Shown: piece by piece, positions 54,707-64,000 of the stretch
Layout of the letters: every line of letters begins with the position of its first letter
How positions within the stretch are numbered: the stretch's first letter is position 1
Assembly (NCBI GenBank): GCA_030549175.1
Contig: JAUKUA010000003.1
Span: forward strand, 3,100,001 to 3,164,000
Direction: 5' to 3'
DNA length: 64,000 nucleotides
From: Lasiosphaeris hirsuta
Lineage: Eukaryota > Ascomycota > Sordariomycetes > Sordariales > Lasiosphaeriaceae
Made by a program: the position numbers and the translations under genes
The notes under the pieces: model-generated
What the model saw: the letters and a program-made list of their open reading frames with translations, nothing else
What the model was told of the DNA's origin: nothing
The model's database searches: none

Positions 54707-57398
54707 TCACCCCGGGGCTGTCGCCAGTGCCTCCTTGCACATCTTGAGCCGATCATGGGCTTCTTGAAGCAGTTCGGAGTGAGCCTCAGAAAAGATCGAA
54801 TGCAAAGCATCGAGTAAATCCGCCAATCCGTCCCCTAGGGTTGTGGAAGCCGCCTCAGTCAGTTCGTTGAGGCTCGCAATATTGGATAGATATGCAACAA
54901 CGCGGCGGTAGTTGACAGGAAGCGACTTTGTCGGCCGGGGCGGCATACTCGATTGAGCAGGCGGCTCTTGAATTGAGTCATGGTGGCTAATCGCACGCAC
55001 AAATGACCAAATGCATAGCGCTGCGTAGTACATTATCCAAGGCCGGTGGGGATCTGTTTCGTTGCGGCAAGAATACGACTGCACTTCGATAGGCGGCAAG
55101 TTAATACCGCCAATGTCCTGACGCTTACGCTCGCTCGCGCTTCGACGAGGATCAACCAGAACTCGGTGCAAGAGCTTGAAGGCATGCAAGACGGCATGCC
55201 TTGTTGACGGCAGCGCCGCCCAGACTTTCATGCGAGCAACAACATTCGCATAGTCGCGTACCGACACCTTCCTGCCCAGAAGTCGCTTGGCACCAGCATA
55301 TACCTGGCAGTCTACAATGTCAACATGGAGGCTGATATGAGCGAGATGGTATAAAACCGCCGCACTCTGGATCGGGCCATTTGACCCGGATCGTTGTGCC
55401 GAGGGGTCGGTAGGCGTCGGGCTTCCTAGCGCCCCCTGCGCGATATCGAAGCTGGTCTTCCAATCGTCGAACGACTTGAGCAGAATCTTCTTCCAGTTGT
55501 CCTGGGTCTCCGTTGACTGCGTCGTGAGATCCAACCACTTGAGGTGCGTCTCTCGATGGCTGAGGTGCCAGCCGACGCTAAGTAGCCCGGACATGATGAT
55601 CATGCGGCCAAAGGAATGGGTCTTGACCTCCTTTCCGTGTAGTGCTCGTTTCAGGCCGTCCAAGAATGAGATATTCTTGACGCCATACATGCGGAAGTTT
55701 TGGTCAAGCTGGCGAACTGTGTCAGGGTTTGATGCCGTCCAAAGATTGTCATCACAGGGAAGCGGCAATCGAATCTCATGCGGGGCCATGTCGGCAGCGT
55801 GTCCGAACATGGCGGCATGGATGATATCGAGCATGAAAGCAGCAAAGACAACACGATGCATTGCCTCCGTCTCGGCCCATCGACTCCACCACGTACGCGA
55901 GTCGAGGCCGACCCCATGCGACTCGGAGGACGCAGCCACCTCAGGTGGTGATTCACTCCCAGATCGGCCAATAAGTGGGCTTCCTCGTCGGAGGAGTGTG
56001 AGGGCGACCGAGTGGTATATGTGTGCCCGTTCATGGAGTCGCCGGGAGGAGTACATCTTCTCGTAGAACTCAAGCAATAGGAGGGCTTGCGCAACCCAGA
56101 GTCCAACCGGCGGTGATGCTTCCTCCGCCGTCACAATCTCCCATCTCACGCCCGAGATGATGACATCTGCAAAACCGCCATACTCGGAGAGACTTCCACT
56201 AGAGTCTCTACTGCGAAGTGAGGCGGCACCCAGTGCGACCATGACCATGATAAGGAAGACGGAGCATCTGTTGCAGGAGAATGTCGGTTGGTGGACTATT
56301 GGGAGGCGAGGGGATACATTCTCCCAGTACTCTTGCAGACAATCGCGCATCATTTCCACATTTAACGCCGGCAGATCGCCACCGCTATCGTGGACAAGGT
56401 TGACGATGAGGGGTTCCGACTTTGGCTGCTTCTGACGAAACATTTGAAACCATCGAAGAACTTCTTGGCGTCGGAATTCGGTAATGAGCTCGTCACTCTC
56501 GGCAAACCTTGGCGGGGTCTCAAGTTGTGAACGGCTACTTGTTAGTGATTCGTAGTCATAGTGGATGTTGTTGTTGAAGGTGGACTCTAGACCGCCATCG
56601 ATGAAGGGAAGCTGATAGTCTGGGAAGTTCTCATAGGTGGCCTGCGGATTGAACAACCACCCGGCAAAGTTCACGCGGGAGATCTCGTCGTGAGAATAGT
56701 CGACATTGTGGTACGACACCACGGCAGGCTGGTCCGGGAGACGTGGACCTTCCCGGGGGTAATAGCCGGGCTTGGGCCGGATGACGTTGCAGGAGGCTAT
56801 GTCGGTCATCTGGGCCGACCAGCCAGCGGCGGCGGGAGGGGGGTGTGACATCCTGGAGGCGGTCGGATTTGGCAGCGATGGAGGGTGAGTGGTGGAATCG
56901 GGAGTCAGTAGGATAGCCGCGTCATGTGGGACACTGGCGAAGGTCGGACGAGGCTCGACTCCAGCAGTGGGCGAAACGACACTGGCTACACTGCCGGACC
57001 CGGGAGGAGAGGGGCCCTTGGGGGCGCTGAAGCTTGGCACCCGGTTTCTCGGGATATATGAAGCAGAGTGCCGCTTTCTGTGGCGAGCCAGGAGGTCTGC
57101 GCGAACAAACTTTTGCTCGCAGCTAGCGACATCGCACCGGAAGATCTCCTTGGGGGCATCTAACAGCCACAGGTTAGCTCCGAACGAACATGGCAAGGAC
57201 GAGGGCGACCGCACGATTCAGTTGGTGCCGCTGGAGATGCTCGGCCCTCGAGTACAGTTTGTCGCAGCCGGGAAACTCGCAGGTGAAGCGGCGGGGAGCT
57301 CCCTTTCGGCTGGCGCGCTTGTATCCGCTGGCGGCGGCGGCGGCGGCAGCTGCGGCGGCGGAGACAGGGGCGCCATTTTGAGGCTGTTGGGTTGCCAT
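54707..57398 (-). CDS. C2H2 zinc-finger regulator with fungal-specific domain
   Basis: Exons 57398-57215 and 57159-54707 give 878 residues. A poly-Ala stretch (residues ~14-23) precedes two tandem C2H2 fingers: C40, C45, H58, H62 and C70, C75, H88, H92 (FTCEFPGCDKLYSRAEHLQRH and FRCDVASCEQKFVRADLLARH). The 55-nt intron splits the codon for H62. A Pro/Ser-rich linker follows, then a fungal_trans-type region (~270-560; RQEVLRWFQMF, CLQEYWENVSPRLPIVHQPTF, AFMLDIIHAAMFG). Two C2H2 fingers joined to this domain define a family of nuclear regulators in Pezizomycotina. The targets here are unknown. The gene is intact, though both neighbours are pseudogenes. Confidence 0.88.
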
Positions 57399-58807
57399 GG
57401 ATCAGGACCTGGACTCGCGAGACTCGAGCTCATCCTTTGGGCAACAATTTAGGAGAGGTCGCAGCGCGCGCCTAGCTCATCGGGACGAAATACATTTGTC
57501 GCAAAGCTTGGGGCGGGGGCGACGGGACCTATTTCGATGTTCGATTGAAGTGATGCGGAAGCGACTGCGGTGTGTACCCTGGGCGCAATGCGCGACGCGC
57601 TCTGTGCAAAGGGCAAAGGGAGACACCGGTGGTGGGTGGACGTGAAGTCGAGTTGGGTTGGACAGTGTGGAACGCAGCGGCGGGTTGGGAGAGATGTTTA
57701 GTCTAGTGTCCCGTCGACATGACATGAACGGGGATGTGGATGTGGGATCCGCAAGCTGAAGATGGGAAAAACAGCTCGGCGGGACGCTCGCAGTGCAGTG
57801 CCCTGTGTACCAGCAGTGGCCACTGATCAGCAGCCAGCGGATAGGATGCGCAGGGCGGGGCCGCTTCCCCACAAGGAAACCCCAATGCACCCCAAGGGAC
57901 CCCCACGCTCATCCACCGCAACCCACCGCAACCCACCGCACCCTCATCTCCACACCCCACTACCTAGGGCCGCGATTGAAGCCATCCACGTGGAGGCAGG
58001 CGCGGCACACCATCAGCCAGTTTATCGGGCGCGCAGGAGCGCAGCATGACAGAAACATTTTACCCAACAGCTGCGTCTCAGTTTCCGGTCCTTATTTTCG
58101 ACGGTCTTGCGTCGGATGGGTCAGATGGCTCGGATGGTTGCACAGGCATCAACGGGAAGGAGCGGAGCGGCGGGGATGTCGCGCAGAGAGCCATCAGATA
58201 GAGAAGCACTGCGGGGTTCGCCGTTTCTTGGATTGTTGGTGGTGGGAGAGCTGGGCAACTTTGGGCAGGAGGAGTAATCGTAACCCCCCAGCAGGAAGTT
58301 GCGCAAGTTGCGCCGTGGGGGGCTTCTTGTTGAATAATTCTCCGGTGGCCGTTCTGGTCTTTCCGCAGAATCTGCGCTGGCTCTGCAGTTCAATTGCTGC
58401 AAATCCTCCATGCAAAGCGCAGTTTTCGTGCATTCGCCGGACCCAGCATCGCCAAGTAGCCGCCACTGTCACGACAAAAAAAAAGTCTTGGACGCCATCG
58501 CCGCCATCTGCATCATCGCCATCTCCTCTTCCGGTGCCGCGATAAGCTCGCGCTTGTCAGGTAAGCGAAGCAAGCGCTGTCGATCCTCTGTGGCCCCCAG
58601 CCTATCTCACCCTGAGATTTGCCCCCCCCTCCCTTCGACGACACGACCTGAGCCTCACGATGAAAAGTGGTCACGATGAAAAAATTGACGGCACGCTAAC
58701 GGCGGGAAGGCGTTGATCGATTGGTAACTCAAGCAGGCCACCAGATAGGCCGTCGAAATCTCAAAGCACCAGCCCTCGGATTGGATTTTCCTTTTTCACC
58801 CTTTCCG
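57399..58807. other. 1.4-kb upstream region of the C2H2 regulator gene
   Basis: No supported gene. It contains CACCGCAACC direct repeats near 57916-57942 and an A9 run at ~58476. It is also the 3' flank of the ABC pseudogene. Confidence 0.45.
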
Positions 58808-61405
58808 TCATCCGTGATTGGCTACCCATTCGCTGCTTTCCCCCTGGCCACCGTTCTTATTCCTAACCAGCCACAGCTCCCTAAACCTCGACCCCTCCTG
58901 CTCGCCTAGCGTCGTCGGCCTTCCAACCTCCACAATCTCCCCCTTCTCCATGACCACCACCCGATCAAACTTCATAACCATATCCAGCCTATGGCTCACC
59001 ATGATAGTTGTGTACCCCCCCGAACTCGTCTCTAATCACCTCCTACATCGCCCTATCCGTCTCCTGGTCCACATTCGAGCTAACTTCATCCAGTAACAAG
59101 ATTCTCCCATCCGACCTCTCCCCAGCCATTCTCTCGTTCCCAAACTCGTCCTCGTTCTCCTTCCTTCTAATCCTTCTCCTCAGGACCGCCCTTGCCAGAC
59201 TGAAAAGTTGTTTCTGCCCCTGCAATAGTATCTCAACCGTCATGCCCGTACCTAGCCCTCCCCTCTCTTCGACAAAGGCCCATCGGCCGACCGCCTCAAG
59301 CACCGCCCGGCATTCGGCTCCAACGGAGACGGAGAAAGGGCCAAGGTTAGTCTAAAAAGAGGTACCATCGGGCAGGAAGACGGGGTCTTGCGGCACGGCA
59401 ATAACACGTTGTAGTGTTGCGCGGTCCAGCCTATTGAGCGATGTTTCGTCGATTGTGATGCCATCCTTTACCGAAAAGGAAGGGACAGGATCAAGAAGAC
59501 GGAGGGAGAGCAAGATAATAGATGACTTTCCGCTGTGTAAAATGTCAATATATAGACCTGGCAATAAAATAGTAGGTGCAGTAGCGTCAAAGCACACCTT
59601 CCAGTGCGACCGCAAAGCGCTATTTTCTCCCCCGGAGCAATATTCAGATTCTGGTTTTTGAGTGCAAGTTGTTCACTATCCGTGGCAGGGGCGGTTAGGT
59701 TTTCATTGCCGTCGGCTTCAGATTGAGAGATAGCATCGGCGATCCTGAGCAAAGGTAAGTATGAAATGCCCTGAGAATTGTGAAGTATTAGGACCAATAA
59801 TGACTGACCCGTAAGACGCTAATACGTTCTTGATATGGATTCCGCCCTTCAAAGGCCACTGCCGTGGCGGTATCACATCTTCGCCCTCCAGCCCTTCCGG
59901 CGTGACTGTCTCGTTGAAAGTCTTTAGCCGACCGACGGCACCGATGGAGGTCTCGAGGCTTGTGAAGATAATTATTAACGAGAGACTTTGCCCAAAGGAC
60001 ATCAATGCCACAAGACTGGCACCTGTAAACCCCGTATTTGAGCTTGTCTGGGTCGCCAAAGTAACGACGACGAAAGCGAGAGCCGCAACCACAAGTTGGA
60101 GATCGAGCGCCAACCATCGTTGGATCATGGCGAGCAGGTATGCCGGTCTCTGTGAGGTATCAAGAAGCTTGTTATTGAGCTCTATGCCATTTTCCACCCA
60201 GTCAAAGGCGTGGAAGGTGGAAATGCCTTGGATTGTGTCGATAAAGTGCGCGCTGCTCAGTCGTTAGCATTTGCGCCGAGCCGCTGTCAACTCGCCCTTC
60301 CACTCACTACAGAGGACTCTTCGCCTCCAGGCCCAAAAGACGAATTTGCCTCGAGGTACGAAGATAAAACTTTTTGAATGGTATAGAGAATCGCGACCAA
60401 AAAGGGGTAAGCAATGGTAAGATACGGAGAAGCCGTGGCAATGACCGCCGCCGTTCCCGCAACGCCAAAGATAATAAGCACCACATTGACAATCGCGAGT
60501 GGAAGCTCCCCATCAACGAGTGTCATGTCTTGTGCAAATAGATTTGTCACTACGCCTGTGTCGGCGGTAGTGAAGAACCTGAGAGGGGCATTGATGACCG
60601 TCTGAAGCCTCTCCTTGTGTAGCAGTCTTGACCCAGACAGCATGATCATGGACGTAAAGCATAGCAAACACATGAAGAAAAGTGACAGGAGTGTAAAAAC
60701 TTGAAACATCGCGTAAATACTAATGTAAAACGCGTTTGAGTGCTTTGGGTTTGCGGATGTGATATCTTCTGTCCAAAACTTCAGCCAAATGGCGCTGAAG
60801 TTGCCGAAGAAGCCCCATCCTAGACCAAACACTACAAAGCCAACGATCGACATTCTGCTGATGCGTGAGAGATAGTGCCGATAGACAGCCAAGTCACCTA
60901 TCATGCGATTTTCGTTCTGGCTACGCTTACCAGACTTCTTCAAAGGGGCTCGAGTGGGATCCGAATCCGGTTGGTGAGGTGAAGTGTCTTCGAATATTTT
61001 GCTCTCCCCTTCTGAAAGCACACTATTCATGCCTTTCGAGTTGATGTTAGGGCTATGCGCGTATTGTCGATTGGCGACCAGTTCTTGAAAGATGCCTTGC
61101 TCAACAATGGTGCCTTCTGGTCCGAGAGCAACGATATGGTCTGCGGAAGGAAGATGTCGGACGGAATGTGTGCCAAGTACGACAGTTGCATTTCTCCGTC
61201 TAAGAAGACCACCATCGGTTGAGAATACACGCCGGAAGACTTGATCCTCAGTGTCAGCATCAAGACCACTGAGGATATCGTCAAAGATGAAGAAGTTGGA
61301 GTCAAGATAGAGGGCCCTTGCCATGGAAACTCGCTGTTTCGTGCGAAGAATCTGGGCACACCAGGTTTCCCTTTTTGTACCTCGCTCACTTGACAATGAT
61401 ATCAC
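58808..61405 (-). pseudogene. ABCC/MRP-type ABC transporter, C-terminal half, broken
   Basis: The trace begins within NBD1 just before its signature (ISLSSERGTK, then KQRVSMARALYLDSNFFIFDD with Walker B). TMD2 follows, then NBD2. The NBD2 Walker A (GRTGSGKSS) is intact but split by a 65-nt intron. The NBD2 signature reads LQGQKQLFSLARAV, Walker B RILLLDE, H-loop VSHRLDMV. TMD1 and the first half of NBD1 are missing. Lesions inside: a TAG at 59352-59354 (in place of Arg after GTSF), a TAG at 59043-59045 (in place of Gln after DRAM, fitting CAG to TAG) and a one-base frameshift near 59026. The NBD1 signature itself is garbled. The 5' truncation coincides with dispersed repeat copy A. Relatives export conjugates and secondary metabolites. 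Confidence 0.9.
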
Positions 61406-61410
61406 CCTGG

Positions 61411-61545
61411 CTTAGGATTTGCTCAGGATTTGCTCAGGCTTGCTCAGCCTAAGAACCATTCCGGAAGGCTGCGCTGCAGCATGTACAATTATTTCAATTC
61501 CTACCGAGCGAGTCCAGAATTGGCCCCATATAAAAATGGCCAAAT
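61411..61545 (+). repeat. Dispersed repeat, copy A
   Basis: It starts CTTAGGATTTGCTCAGG with three TTGCTCAG units in tandem, ends the unit block with CCTAAG, and continues ACCATT...CCAGAATTGGCCCC. Homologous to 52925-52772 in opposite orientation. The CTCAGG-rich end directly abuts the broken 5' end of the ABC pseudogene. Confidence 0.6.
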
Positions 61546-62281
61546 TAGTTCCTGCCTTTTTGGAAGCGAATGGTTCTGCGTCACACCAGGCCAAGATTCT
61601 CGGTGGCACTCTTAATAAGCCCCTAGACAACATGCTCAAGGATATGGAAAAGACTCAGAACTAGACGACCTACACGTCATTCTGTACCTAGATCACGGAA
61701 GGGCCGGTTTAGACTCAGCTGTGAGAGCCTGATTGGAAACACTGGAGCTTAATACTCCTTCGCTGTTTTTGGCTTGGAAAGTAACATGTTACCGTCACTC
61801 TTTTCACAAGTATAACATAATAAATAAACTGCCCTGATATATGCAGGCCGTGTCATGGAGAATAGGAAATTTTTCGACAGAACACCCGCACCAGGACTTT
61901 ACTAGTTGCAATATGAGTAAGTCTCGGGAAGGTATAGGAAGCGGCTGTTCTTAACGGGGCGCTGCGGGACGCGCAGACCACTGACCTCCTCGCTGCCCTT
62001 CTCCACGACATCGACGCTGCCAGGTTGGCCGGCCGCAAGGTTGCGGTCGTGGCAAGTTTCTGCGCCAAGACAGTGCTCTTCATCGACGCACGGGGCGTAT
62101 AAGGCTCTACGGCAAGAGAGGCCCTTTCACTGCCTCCCCTAAGGCTCACCTCACGCCGTCTGCAATGGCCCCCTCGCTAATCTGCCACTTCGTCTGCAAT
62201 ATCTGGAGCCCTGACGATCTCCTGTATTCTTCGGATGCATCTCTTCCTCAACGCATCGCTTCCAGAGCGGGGTGATCACCC

Positions 62282-62382
62282 CTGACGCCGTCTGCAATCG
62301 CTCCTCGCTGCAATCTCTTCGCCCTCGCTTGACTCTGTTCGTCTACAATCTCTTCGTCCCTCGCTGACGCCGTTTGCAATCG
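62282..62382. repeat. Imperfect direct repeats, 82-bp period
   Basis: CTGACGCCGTCTGCAATCG at 62282 recurs as CTGACGCCGTTTGCAATCG at 62364, and CAATCTCTTCG occurs twice between them. A third related copy (ACGCCGTCTGCAATGG) lies near 62153. Confidence 0.7.
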
Positions 62383-62724
62383 CCTATCGCTTCTTCGAAC
62401 ATCGCTTGCTGCGCATTCCTAGCGCACCGCATCGCAGCGCAGAGGTCAATTGCCTGCGACTTTGACAGAGTGTCAGCGACTTCGACTAGCAATCGACTGG
62501 CCTTGCCTCTAGCCATCCCTCGTCTCCCCTCTCACCGATGAACTCTTCTCTCGCACAGGCGAATCGACCGAGTCAACACTCTTTTTCGACACCCTTCCCT
62601 CGGGCGAATCGACACTCTTTCCTCGATCGACAAAGATGCCGCACATGTGAGTCCTAGTCGTTTGGAGGTGACAGAAGCTAATGGAAAGCCGGGCAGATCT
62701 TTGACTCCAACCGATTGACTTACT

Positions 62725-62830
62725 GCCGATGGAGAGAATCGATTCTAACGAAACGACGCGACCAATTGACAATCGACTGCCCGATGACGCGACTGATGGA
62801 TGGAATTGATTCTGACGAAACAACTGCGCT
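62725..62830. repeat. Imperfect direct repeats, ~70-bp period
   Basis: GATGGAGAGAATCGATTCTA and GATGGATGGAATTGATTCTG, each followed by ACGAAACRAC, occur ~70 bp apart. The differences are mainly transitions. Confidence 0.7.
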
Positions 62831-63253
62831 GCCGCCGATGGACCCGACCGATTGACCCGACTCTGACCGGTCTTTTCGGTCGCTGCCCGTCTGCGGCATT
62901 GTCACACTCTGGCCACCCGGCCCGAAACAAGCCCTCTCTTTGTTCCTAACCTTGTTCCCTTCTCGCCAACGTCTCAGTTCGAACGCTATTTCCCAACTTT
63001 CTTTGTTCACCATGTCTCGCCATCTCCCTCTTGGTTTTACCATCCCCCCTCGCATCATGCGACAGGCCACTGCCAGGGCCAACGACGGAGACGTGCCTTC
63101 GCTCAACACGTCTCACCGCTCCGTCTCACCACATCTCTGTTCTCACTTTCATCTCCTCAACTTTCTCTGTCACCACCGTTTCACCATCTCCCTCCTCTCT
63201 GTTTCCTATTGGATTTCTTTCCTTTGGCTGCCATGATGCGATAGGCCCATGGC

Positions 63254-64000
63254 ATGTCTTCGCTGGAGAGCGAAAGCACATCTCCGTCGCTGGCTATGGC
63301 TGTGACCAGCGACGGAGACATGCCTGAGATAAAACCTCTCACCCGGAAGAACTTGGCTCGCCTCAACGCTCTGAACGGTACCACAGAGGACAACGACATC
63401 GACAGCGCCTACCTTTTCGACGACGATAGCGACGACGATACGATGAAGATCTCTACCACCGATTCCGACTTCGAACAACGCGCGTACGTGAACGGCGTCT
63501 TCGACTCCGCCGCCTCGCCTCCACGCCAAGGCCTCAGCACCATCAGAAACCATCTCACCCAGCACCGCACCAGCCCCCAGCCATCCGAGCACGCCCATCA
63601 AGTATATTGCACCCGCATATCCGAGTCGTATAATGAGGCGGGAGCAGCATTGTTAGTCCACTCAAAGGTCATGCGAGATTACAACGAGAGCGACTTGAAT
63701 TACGGCAAACACTGTAGTCGAGCTATCACCGAAATTCCCAGCCAGGATTTCAACAATGGCTTATCTGACCCCCTTCCCGATGTCCTCGAAGGCCTTAGAA
63801 CAAAGGTTCTCCCCCATCACCTGCACGACAATGCTCTCCACACTAAAGACTCGCTCTCTTTCTGTCACTTCGCTGCCGAATTTAAGCGTACTGATGGCAA
63901 TCTCCGCCAAGCGACAGTCCAAGCTGCCTACGATGGTGCCGTTTTGGTTAACGCACGGGACCGGGCTCTTGCTGAGGCCCGTCAAGATGGTACTGTTGCC
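63254..64000 (+). CDS. Unknown protein with restriction-fold-like E-x-K motif, 5' part
   Basis: The frame is open from ATG 63254 to the window edge (249 codons). The N-terminal ~75 residues are acidic and disordered (LTRKNLARLNALNG, FDDDSDDD). A folded part begins near residue 140 (YNESDLNYGKHCSRAI, GLSDPLPDVLEGLRTKVL). At ~202-235 SFCHFAAEFKRTDGN is followed by QATVQAAYDGAVLVNARDRALAEA. An E-x-K placed on a strand after a conserved acidic segment resembles the PD-(D/E)xK nuclease-like domains that occur in expanded families of unknown function in filamentous ascomycetes. Identification is tentative, and the rest of the gene lies beyond 64000. Confidence 0.5.
   Translation, partial: MSSLESESTSPSLAMAVTSDGDMPEIKPLTRKNLARLNALNGTTEDNDIDSAYLFDDDSDDDTMKISTTDSDFEQRAYVNGVFDSAASPPRQGLSTIRNHLTQHRTSPQPSEHAHQVYCTRISESYNEAGAALLVHSKVMRDYNESDLNYGKHCSRAITEIPSQDFNNGLSDPLPDVLEGLRTKVLPHHLHDNALHTKDSLSFCHFAAEFKRTDGNLRQATVQAAYDGAVLVNARDRALAEARQDGTVA

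Larger units (their letters stand above)
61546..63253. other. Repeat-rich stretch before the last gene
   Basis: A plus-strand reading at ~61935-62100 (LNGALRDAQTTDLLAALL, KVAVVASFCAKTVLFI) looks protein-like but has no start and matches nothing I know; it may be old transposon debris. From 62.1 to 62.9 kb the DNA consists of imperfect short repeats, two of which are listed. 63005-63236 could be the leader of the next gene. Confidence 0.4.

Noticed and set aside
63647..63659. 13-base match (GCATTGTTAGTCC) to the pogo element's terminal repeat
   Set aside because: It lies inside an intact reading frame, is short and has no partner repeat or TA boundary.

Overview
The window is nuclear DNA of a filamentous ascomycete (Pezizomycotina, probably a Sordariomycete). 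Genes are split by short GT-AG introns of about 45-155 nt with CTAAC-type branch sites. The gene content is typical of that group: a HapX-type bZIP, Zn2Cys6 and C2H2 regulators, HET and HNH fragments, a Fig1-like protein and a BIM1-like protein. I cannot name the species.

Left part (1-27.7 kb) is gene-rich and mostly intact. It holds the 5' part of a RasGAP-like protein (-), a HapX-like iron regulator (-), COG2 (+), mitochondrial ribosomal protein L1 (-), cytosolic glutamyl-tRNA synthetase (+), a small unknown gene (+) and a PARP-fold ADP-ribosyltransferase-like protein (+). These are followed by a PNS1 choline-transporter-like protein (+), a membrane-anchored BIM1-like protein (-), a cysteine-rich probable GPI protein (+), an unknown small protein (+), a secreted PEBP-like protein (-) and a Fig1/claudin-like membrane protein (+). 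Nine-base sites of the kind bound by iron-responsive GATA repressors lie upstream of hapX, and as an inverted pair in the divergent promoter of the BIM1-like and cysteine-rich genes.

Middle part (27.7-46 kb) is sparse. It has a cytochrome P450 relic, a Zn2Cys6 regulator, a broken monocarboxylate-type MFS transporter, a chloroperoxidase-like heme enzyme, a zinc alcohol dehydrogenase and a truncated GFA-domain gene.

Right part (46-64 kb) is a decayed accessory region. A HET-domain relic runs in frame, through one stop, into an HNH-nuclease-like ORF. Next come the 3' end of a Ty1/copia retroelement with a short LTR and a 1,878-bp pogo/Tc1-type DNA transposon (40-bp terminal inverted repeats, TA duplication) inserted into that copia sequence. 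A broken FAD-linked oxidase, an intact C2H2 plus fungal-specific regulator and the C-terminal half of a broken ABCC transporter follow. The window ends inside an ORF with a restriction-fold-like E-x-K motif. Two copies of an undescribed dispersed repeat abut the 5'-truncated ends of the oxidase and the ABC transporter. Several stops fit C-to-T (RIP-like) change.

Intron and exon edges were placed by hand from splice consensus and reading frame. For each spliced gene called intact, the summed exon length is divisible by three.
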